From positions 1 to 12,820 of the forward strand of contig AUXH01000552.1 in assembly GCA_000482145.1 (NCBI GenBank): DNA of 12,820 nt. The letters run 5' to 3'. Source of the DNA: Strigomonas culicis (lineage: Eukaryota > Euglenozoa > Kinetoplastea > Trypanosomatida > Trypanosomatidae). Under the pieces are notes generated by a model. That model was not told the origin of the DNA. It ran no database searches and worked only from the letters and a program-made list of their open reading frames with translations. The position numbers were made by a program, and so were the translations under genes. Shown one piece after another: positions 1 through 6,600 of the stretch; positions within the stretch are counted from its first letter, which is position 1; the number at the start of each line of letters is the position of its first letter.

Positions 1-777
1 CACGCGCAGCGCGGCGCGCAGCTGGGCGCGCGCCGCCTCCAGGCCGCCCGGCTGCGCCCGCGCCGCGCGCGCGTCGGCCTCCGCGGCGAGGTGGTCGACC
101 GCCGCGCTGACGGCCGGCGGCGCGAGTGGGTCGCTGCCGCCCTCCGGCGACAGCACGGGGTCCACGCGGAAGGTGTAGATGTGCAGGGAGTCGACCAGCA
201 GTGTGTGCCACGCGCGCAGCCCCGGCCGCGCGGTGAAGAAGCACTCCTCCCTCTCCGCCGTCACGGTGCACATGACGCGCTCCGCGCCGCGCCAGCGCAG
301 CGGCCCCTCCTCCGGTGGCCCCTCCGCCGCGCCGAGGGCCCACATGAAGAACATGCTGTGGTTCGGCTGGTGGTCCTTGCGGTGCTGCCGCAGGATGACC
401 GGCGCGAGCCGGCTCGGGCCCTGTGGCGGGTCCACCGGGAAATCTTCCTCCGCGACGTCGATGAAGTCCTCCATCGTCGGCCGCGTGAAGAAGCACGAGG
501 CGCTGCTGTTGAGCGCGGCCAGCAGCTCGACCCGCGCCGGCGCGGCCGGCCTCGCCTCTCCGTCGACCGCGCGCTGCTCCACGGCTTCGTTGTAGTGCGC
601 GACGCGCTCCTGCGGCGAGAGCACCTTCTGGTCCCATCGGATGGTGACCGCGAGGAGCACCTCCTTCTCCTTCTCCTCCACCAGCAGCGCGCGGGCGACG
701 GTGACGCGGAAGCTCAGGCGGGAGAGCGGATGCGGCCCGCCGTAGCGCTGTGCGGAGGAGAAGCGGAGGTACTCCAT
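1..777 (-). CDS. Hypothetical protein, 3'-truncated by the window edge
   Basis: An open frame of 259 codons runs from ATG at 777 to the left edge with no stop, so the C-terminus is missing. I do not recognise the family. The N-terminal ~50 residues alternate hydrophobic and polar positions (residues 20-48), suggesting beta strands, with an acidic/basic EEKEKE stretch at 34-39. A sequence block occurs twice: Arg-Val, then CFFTRP at 95-100 and FPVDP at 113-117; again Arg-Val, then CFFTARP at 179-185 and FRVDP at 203-207. This suggests two copies of one small domain. The tail from about 228 is Ala/Arg-rich and probably helical. No signal peptide or membrane segment is evident. The start is supported because 777 is the first ATG after either candidate splice acceptor upstream, and GC-rich coding sequence begins there. 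It is the last gene of the visible minus-strand unit. Confidence 0.8.
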   Translation of the reverse strand, partial: MEYLRFSSAQRYGGPHPLSRLSFRVTVARALLVEEKEKEVLLAVTIRWDQKVLSPQERVAHYNEAVEQRAVDGEARPAAPARVELLAALNSSASCFFTRPTMEDFIDVAEEDFPVDPPQGPSRLAPVILRQHRKDHQPNHSMFFMWALGAAEGPPEEGPLRWRGAERVMCTVTAEREECFFTARPGLRAWHTLLVDSLHIYTFRVDPVLSPEGGSDPLAPPAVSAAVDHLAAEADARAARAQPGGLEAARAQLRAALRV

Positions 778-911
778 GCGCTACGCTCTATGCCTTAGCA
801 GAACTAAATCTATAACAATGTATGGGTGACTGTGGCGTACACGCTTCACCGCTTGTCGATTTCTATGACAGTGTGGCTAAACACCCAATGTGAAGCGATT
901 CTAACAGACAC

Positions 912-977
912 CTCCAATAAGAGGAAGAAAAAAAAAAGAGGGTGACTGTGTGGAGAAAAAAAAAACAGAAGAAAGGA
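912..977 (-). promoter_or_regulatory. Predicted trans-splice acceptor region with two candidate AGs
   Basis: On the minus strand a T-rich tract (977-952) leads into CACAG with AG at 947-946. A second tract (941-921, eleven consecutive T plus C/T) leads to AG at 913-912. Either would give a leader of roughly 134-170 bases without an upstream ATG before the start at 777. The call rests on the known trypanosomatid rule of a polypyrimidine tract followed by the first AG; no transcript data were available. Confidence 0.5.
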
Positions 978-1127
978 TACCAAAAGAGATGATATTTGTA
1001 GTGCCGCATCACAGACACATCACAACATGTAAAACAAAATAAAGCGTGAAGCAATGGTGGAATCATCCAGAGAAAAAGACACATACTCGTACTTGGTGTA
1101 CTTTCTCGTATCAACCGACAAAGTGCT

Positions 1128-1154
1128 TTATTATTATTATTATTATTATTATTA
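1128..1154. repeat. (TTA)9 trinucleotide microsatellite
   Basis: Nine perfect TTA units (27 bases) are read directly on the plus strand. They lie in the presumed 3'UTR of the methyltransferase gene, 41 bases after its stop codon in the coding direction. A GT-rich stretch (1160-1192) separates the repeat from the stop. Confidence 0.95.
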
Positions 1155-1195
1155 CGGTTTGTATGTGTGTGTATGTGTACATGTAGGTGTGCACC

Positions 1196-1837
1196 CTACG
1201 CATCGCACACGTAGACGGTGACATTGCCGACCGTCGCGCGCTCCCACTGGGCAAAGTACGGGATGCACCAGCGGTTACATGCGACCACGTGGCGCCGCCG
1301 CACGAGGATGTCCGTCAGCACCTCCCGCAGCTGCTCCAGCGCCTCCGGGAGGAGATAGAGGTACAGCAGCGGCCGCGCCTCGCGCCCGTCGCCGGGGACG
1401 AACGGCGGGAAGTGCACCTCCATCGGACAGGACCGAATGTCCTCCGTGCGAAAAGAAAAGTCGCACCGCACGGCGGGCGCCACCACGTCCGGCGCGCCCT
1501 GCTGCTGCTGCAGCCTCGCCTGCCGCTTCGCGCACAGCGCAATGAGCGACTCGTCCAGGTCGATGCCGAGGGCGTCGAGGTGCAGCCGCCCACACGGCGG
1601 CGGCCGCGCCTCCCACAGCTGCCGCACGCGCGCGGCCACGGCAAAGAGCGCCGCGCCGTCGCCGCACCCAAGGTCCGCCACGCGCCATCGGACGGCGGCG
1701 GCGGGGGCAGCTGCTGCCGCAGCCGGCAGGAGCAGCGTCGGCACGAGCCACTCGGCCAGCGCCGCCGCATCGCCGTCGGAGGAAGAGACAAAGGGAGAGA
1801 TGAAGTTGCCATCATCCCATTCAAACGGGAGCTCCAT
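1196..1837 (-). CDS. SAM-dependent methyltransferase, FAM173-like (possible protein-lysine methyltransferase)
   Basis: A 213-residue protein with a single Rossmann-type methyltransferase domain. Visible motifs are ISPFV at 13-17 in the position of the PFVPTP lead-in of FAM173 proteins; motif I VADLGCGDG at 53-61 (SAM-binding glycine loop); an acidic motif II GIDLDE at 91-96; Asp126 as a possible adenine-contacting acid; and YLYLLPEAL at 159-167, which strongly resembles the FLYLLPEAL-like strand of the FAM173/ATPSCKMT family. Known human members methylate lysines of mitochondrial ADP/ATP carrier and ATP synthase c subunit; applying that here is inference. The protein is compact for the family and has Ala-rich and Gln-rich inserts at 39-48 and 110-113. 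The frame stays open to an ATG at 1918, but that extension (27 residues) is encoded by the polypyrimidine tract and splice acceptor, so the ATG at 1837 is preferred. If the longer form were made, its N-terminus could mimic a mitochondrial presequence. Confidence 0.75.
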   Translation of the reverse strand: MELPFEWDDGNFISPFVSSSDGDAAALAEWLVPTLLLPAAAAAAPAAAVRWRVADLGCGDGAALFAVAARVRQLWEARPPPCGRLHLDALGIDLDESLIALCAKRQARLQQQQGAPDVVAPAVRCDFSFRTEDIRSCPMEVHFPPFVPGDGREARPLLYLYLLPEALEQLREVLTDILVRRRHVVACNRWCIPYFAQWERATVGNVTVYVCDA

Positions 1838-2151
1838 CTCTATGCATCTACGGGAGGAGAGCGTTCTAGTGACGGGTGTACACAGGAATGAGGGGAGGAG
1901 GGGAGCGAGTATACGCATGCATATTCACAGAACGTTCGGGTGCAGCGGTCATGGGAGTGGTAGGTTACATTTCACATGCTGTTTTTCGTGTGACACAGCA
2001 TCATCTTACCTGCCTTTTTTTTGTTGTTGTTATGTGTGTGTTCTATCAATAGTTTACTTTTTTTTTTTTACATAGATTCAAATACAGTTGCATCCTGTGC
2101 GCCAGCTGTGTGCGTCTCTTTTTCTACATGTTATCCTCCCACGGGCTTGCA
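1838..2151 (-). other. Intergenic region between the adenylate-kinase-like and methyltransferase genes
   Basis: These 314 bases hold the 3'UTR of the adenylate-kinase-like gene, including an A12 run in the mRNA sense (plus-strand T run at 2058-2069), and the splice acceptor plus short leader of the methyltransferase gene. No additional gene is seen. Confidence 0.65.
1866..1910 (-). promoter_or_regulatory. Predicted trans-splice acceptor for the methyltransferase gene
   Basis: On the minus strand a C/T-rich tract (about 1907-1885) is followed by AG at 1867-1866. This gives a leader of about 28 bases before the ATG at 1837. One out-of-frame ATG lies in that leader just before the start and could lower translation efficiency. 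The tract falls inside the longer open frame, which argues against the upstream start at 1918. Confidence 0.5.
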
Positions 2152-2883
2152 CTAGTAGTTATCGAGCAGTGCCTTGAGGTGCGGCGCGACGGCGGCCTCC
2201 CCCGCATTGGCGTCCAGCACCTCGAGCCGGCGCTGCGCCTTCCAGTACTCCAGCACCGACGCGATGCTGCTGTCCGCGCCCTCCCACGCGACGGTGCTCG
2301 CGTCCGTGAACTCCTGGTGGCTGCTGCTCAGCAGCACCGCGTGGTCGACGACGCCCAGCGCCTGCTCTAGGGCGAGGGCCTGCGCGATGGTGCGGGGGTA
2401 GCCCTCCAGCACGACGACCTGTTTATCCCCGGCGGGGAGCAGGCCGGCGCCCTCCACGTGCGCGACCGCGTGCGCGATGAGCGCGGTCAGCACCGCCGTC
2501 GGCACCGGCACGCCCGCCTGCTGCGCGCGGCTGACCGCCGCCTGCAGCTCCGCCGGCACCGGCGCCACGGTCGGGTCCGCGTCGCGGCTGTTGAGGCGCA
2601 GCGCACGCTCGAGGAGCGTCGCGGGATGCAGCCGCAGCACGGGGCCCAGCGCGCTGGTGATGGGCTGCTGCAGCCGCGGGCCGCCGAGCAGGCTCACTAC
2701 GACGCGGGGGGAGAGCTCCACCGGGCCCTCCAGGTTGTCCAGGCGCGCAAGCAGGGCTACGATGGGGTCGACCGGCCGGGTGAGGGCCAGCTCCTGCGTG
2801 AGCTGCTCCAGCAGCGGCTGCACCTGTTGGATCGCGAGGAAGGACTGGGCCTCCAGCTTCTTGTATTCGGCAGGGGACGTCAT
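2152..2883 (-). CDS. Degenerate adenylate-kinase-like protein with RIIa/DPY-30-like N-terminus
   Basis: A 243-residue protein. Residues 32-48 contain a RPVDPI...LLARL pattern resembling the RIIa/DPY-30 dimerisation-docking helices common in axonemal proteins. From residue 61 the layout follows adenylate kinase. VSLLGGP at 63-69 matches the strand and start of the P-loop, but RLQQPI follows where GSGKGT is expected, so the nucleotide-binding lysine is missing. LEGYPRT at 159-165 matches the LDGFPRT AMP-site motif with Arg164 kept. EYWKAQRRLEVLDAN at 212-226 matches the C-terminal Y...L..IDAN block. The LID and its arginines are absent (186-206). It is therefore probably a non-catalytic pseudo-kinase, perhaps a structural flagellar or radial-spoke component; this role is inference from known flagellar adenylate kinases in trypanosomes. 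The start at 2883 is the first ATG after the predicted acceptor. The open frame continues 49 residues upstream to 3030, through the polypyrimidine tract, and that part is rejected. Confidence 0.75.
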   Translation of the reverse strand: MTSPAEYKKLEAQSFLAIQQVQPLLEQLTQELALTRPVDPIVALLARLDNLEGPVELSPRVVVSLLGGPRLQQPITSALGPVLRLHPATLLERALRLNSRDADPTVAPVPAELQAAVSRAQQAGVPVPTAVLTALIAHAVAHVEGAGLLPAGDKQVVVLEGYPRTIAQALALEQALGVVDHAVLLSSSHQEFTDASTVAWEGADSSIASVLEYWKAQRRLEVLDANAGEAAVAPHLKALLDNY

Positions 2884-3623
2884 CACTAGGCAAGAGAGGG
2901 AGCGAGGACACGTAGGGATCGCCGCAGAAAGGCAGTGGGGTGTCGTAGGTACAGTGGGCTTGGAGACGCACGAGGAGAGGGAAGAAGAAAAAGAGGTACA
3001 TCTAAGAAGGGGCACACAACACATTCGCATAAAGTCAAAAGAAAAAACGTTGAAATCAAAGAAACAAGTCTTCAGTTCTTTTCGTATCTGTGTGAGTGTG
3101 TGTACTTTATACCGATATATAACGATTCATGTGGTTGCTTGTACAGACAGCATGTATTCACAAAACGCAAAGAGACAAGAAAAAAATACAAAACAAAGAA
3201 ACCAGAAAACTCATCATACATGTAGGTGTCAACAAACTGTGTGTGTACATAATCATTATTAACAAAGAAGCGAAAAAAAAAAGCAACTGGGAAGAAAGAG
3301 TACAACTAAACTAGAAAAAAAATCTGTGCAACATTTTTTTCGTAAGTCTAAAAAAAAAAGGGAAGACAGCGTCAGCATGGCATGTCTCTGTTCTCCTTCT
3401 ATTGGCATCCTTTCGTTAAGAGAGGGAGAGAAAAGGGTATAATAACAGTATCAAAAAACCCAATCCAGTCATCTTGGTATATAGCACTTTCTCCGTTATT
3501 TCGTTTTTTTTTACTTTTTTTTCTTTTGATGGGATCATAAAAATAAAAAAAAACTGAAAGGAAAAAGAAAAAAAGAGATCCGAGAGGGGGGAGCGGGAGA
3601 GAGCCTGCGAGGCTCACACGCCG
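2884..3623 (-). other. Long AT-rich intergenic region after the paladin-like gene
   Basis: These 740 bases contain the 3'UTR of the paladin-like gene and the leader of the adenylate-kinase-like gene. Plus-strand A runs (for example near 3275-3285, 3313-3321 and 3349-3358) appear as T runs on the coding strand. Short open frames on both strands here are biased toward Lys/Asn or Phe/Leu and match no family I know. No RNA gene is recognised. Confidence 0.65.
2959..2996 (-). promoter_or_regulatory. Predicted trans-splice acceptor for the adenylate-kinase-like gene
   Basis: A 25-base C/T-only tract on the minus strand (2996-2972) is followed by AG at 2960-2959. This leaves a leader of about 75 bases before the ATG at 2883 with no ATG in between. 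It is the cleanest pyrimidine tract in the window and decides the start codon. Confidence 0.6.
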
Positions 3624-6600
3624 CTACTTGAGGGCCGCCGTGGCGGACAGCGTGACCAGCTCCGGGTGGGACGCCATGAAGGACGTGAAGGTGCGGCGCA
3701 TCCGCTTCTTCACCATGTCGAACTCCTCCTCGAGGTAAACCGCGAAGACGATCAGGTTGAAGTAGCGCACGAGATAATGGACACCGGAGTGGTGCGAGCG
3801 CGCGCGGCTCGCCTCGGTCGCGTCCGGGGACTGCGACGCGATGGCCAGCACCTCGATCGCGGTGCGCAGGTTTTGCATGTCCGAGCAGGCCTCCAGCACG
3901 AGGTCGACCTTGTACTTGGTCGCGCGGCCCTGCGCGAGCACGCGCTTCAGCTGTGTGATGATGGTGTACTCGCCGCGCCCCAGCTCCGTGTCCGTCTCCT
4001 TGTACAGCGGGTCGTAGATGGCGTGCAGCTCGTCGTAGTAGCCCGGCAGCACGAGGCCGATGAGCATGCAGCAGATGACCATGCCGGTCGTCGTGCGGCC
4101 GCGGCCCATCTGGCAGTTGAAGACGAAGGAGAGCGACTCCGTCGTCGCGCGGTGCGACGTGATGCGCGGCAGCAGGGCCTGCAGCAGTCCGTCGAAGTCC
4201 CCAATGTCTGGGCTCTGCTCGTCCGTCACCGGCTGGCGGATCATGAGGCAGCGCACGCCGTCCGCGGCCAGCTCGTCGTAGACCTGCCGGATCGTCTTGA
4301 TGGTGTCCGTGTTGGCAGTCTCCCACGCACCGACCAGCTCACCCGGCGAGCCCTCGTCGTGGATAAGGAAGCGGCCGTCGTACTGCCCGGCCTCCTTGAG
4401 AATGTCCTCGCGCAGCTGCTCCTCGACGAGCTCGATCTTGCGCGTGTGGATGCCGGTCAGCTCCACGTTGACGTACGGCGCGGACAGGTCGCGGAAGACG
4501 CACGGCTTGTCCCCGATGTAGAGCAGCGGCTCCTCGCGCAGGTTCACCCACACGACGGAGCCGCGCAGGGGCGCCTGCAGCTCGTCCACGAAGAAGTCCG
4601 GGTCGAAGATGCTGGGCGACGCGTAGCCGAGAAACAGCTCCTTGTCGTTCTCCTCGCCGGGGTACGTCTGCATCGGCTCCTCGGACGCGCCGAGCAGTGA
4701 GAGAATGTTGTGCACGCCCATCATGGTCGGGATCGCGACGCCGAACACGTTGATGAGACGCACCTTGCGGAAGTTGGGCGCGCCGCACACGACGGGCCGC
4801 AGCCCCTTCTTCTGGCAGCCCGGGAAGTGGTCCGCCTTCATGCAGAAGTTGGCCGTCAGCACCTCGCCGCAGCGCCGCGACACGTCGGCCTTCATGAGGT
4901 TGTCCGCCGAGATGTACTTGAGCGCGGCCTCGCCGCGCGAGTCGAGGTTGTCCACGATGAAGCACACCTCCGACTTCTCCTTGACCCAGTTCGTGAAGGT
5001 GTTCGCGTCGCTGTAGTCCGTCATCTCGTCCAGGTAGATGGCGCAGAGGAGCACGAGCAGGTAGCAGCGCAGGCCGTGCAGCGCGTCGAGCACCGCCTTC
5101 TGCTTGTTCAGCCCGCTCATGTTGATGCGCCGCTTCAGATAGTCCACCATGTGCAGCACGTTGCGCGTGCGGCCCTTGCCGCCGAGCGTGACAATCGCGT
5201 CCACGGTGGGCAGCAGGCTGCCGGCGCGCAGCATCTGGCAGATGGTCGACGCGAGGAGGATCTCGATGTGCTCCGCGGGCGCGTCGATGGACGACGAGGC
5301 GGCGTCCGCCGCGGCGGCGGACGGGATGAGCTGGCCGGTTTGACCGGCCGCCAGCAGCCGCACGATGCGCGCCGGCGTGTTGAGCTCGCGCAGCTTCGCG
5401 GTGCGCGAGGCGCGGTACATGGTGACGAGGTTCAGCGCCACCGTCGAGCGCGTCGTGCCCTCCGTGTCGTTGATGATGAAGATGTCCAGCGGGCCGATCT
5501 CAATCTCGGAGAGGTACTGCAGCAGCGGGTCCACGTCGGTGGCGAGCATCTCGCCCGAGAAGGGGATGGGCACGCGGCGGTACATGATATCCGTGTTCGC
5601 GGCAAAGTTGTCCATCGCCGACTTGGGCGGTCGCACGGACTTCACGCGCACGCGGATCGTCTTGCGCGTGCCGTCCTCTTCAATGCGGTGCAGCACGATG
5701 GAGCCCTTGTACTCCTGCGACTCGAGTAGCACGTCGCGGCAGAGGCGATCCTCGATCTGCTCGATGCCCTCCGTCGAGACGTGCATCGTCGCGCCGCGGT
5801 CGCTCTCCAGCAGCGGCGCGCTGTAGTCCGACAGCGTGTAGTTGATGTCGTTGATGATGACCATCGGCTCCGCGCGGAGACTGAGCCAGTACACGCGCCG
5901 GTGCTCCGGGAAGGCGGCCCGTATCTCGCGCACAAGATCATCCCGCGCGCGCTGCCCGACGCGGCCGCAGGTGAAGATGGGCACGTCGGGGCCCAGCTGG
6001 CGCAGCTCCTGCACCGCCGAGCTCTTGGGCATCGGGATGCTGCAGAGGATGCGGCCGGAGCTCAGTACGTTGCCCTTCCGCCGGCGGATGAGCCGCGCGA
6101 TCTCCGGCTCGTCGCTGATGTTCTCCAGCGCGGTCACGCGCTCCGCTTCGAGCTGCTCCTGCAGCTGCTGCCGCACGCTCGTGATGAGCACCTTCACGTC
6201 CGGGTTGCGCTCGAGGAACTCCGTGAAGGTGACATCAAGGGAGTGGTTCCACAGCCGCTGCTCGCAGTAGTACGAGAAAATGAGGAAGAGCCCGTACAGC
6301 TGCAGCCGCATCATCGCCACCTCCGGCATGTTCGTGATGGAGGCGAAGGAGTCAATGATGTGGTCCGCCATGGAGTACACCTTGTCCGCGAGGTCCATCA
6401 GGATCATGAGGCGGCGCTCGTGGAGCTTGCCGTCGGGGAAGAGGGAGACGATCTTCTGGATCGTGCGGAAGGCCAGACTCGTGTTGCTGCTCCCGCGCAG
6501 CACACGGATGTCCACCGACACGTCCTTCCGACACATCTGATAGAAGCGCACGATGCTGGCGATCTGCATCATGGCGCTCGTGCGCCCACGGCCGGTCTGA

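Larger units (their letters stand above)
778..1195 (-). other. Intergenic region: 3'UTR of the methyltransferase gene and 5'UTR of the left-hand gene
   Basis: No credible gene is seen in these 418 bases. On the coding strand it begins with a CA-rich 3'UTR stretch, then a (TAA)9 microsatellite, then AT-rich sequence, then two T-rich polypyrimidine tracts each followed by an AG. The last ~130 bases form the leader of the next gene and contain no ATG before 777. The 83-codon open frame at 863-1114 is a by-product of the T-rich tracts. Confidence 0.7.

Noticed and set aside
2884..3030. N-terminal extension of the adenylate-kinase-like frame
   Set aside because: Encoded by a 25-base pyrimidine tract and predicted acceptor, so it would be removed by trans-splicing.
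5171..5189. GGKGRT sequence in the paladin-like protein (residues 1194-1201) resembling a fourth CX5R loop with Thr instead of Cys
   Set aside because: When the three repeats are lined up by their Trp and loop positions, this segment falls about 93 residues after the loop of repeat 2, matching a helical region in repeats 1 and 3. The resemblance to GRGRT is probably chance.
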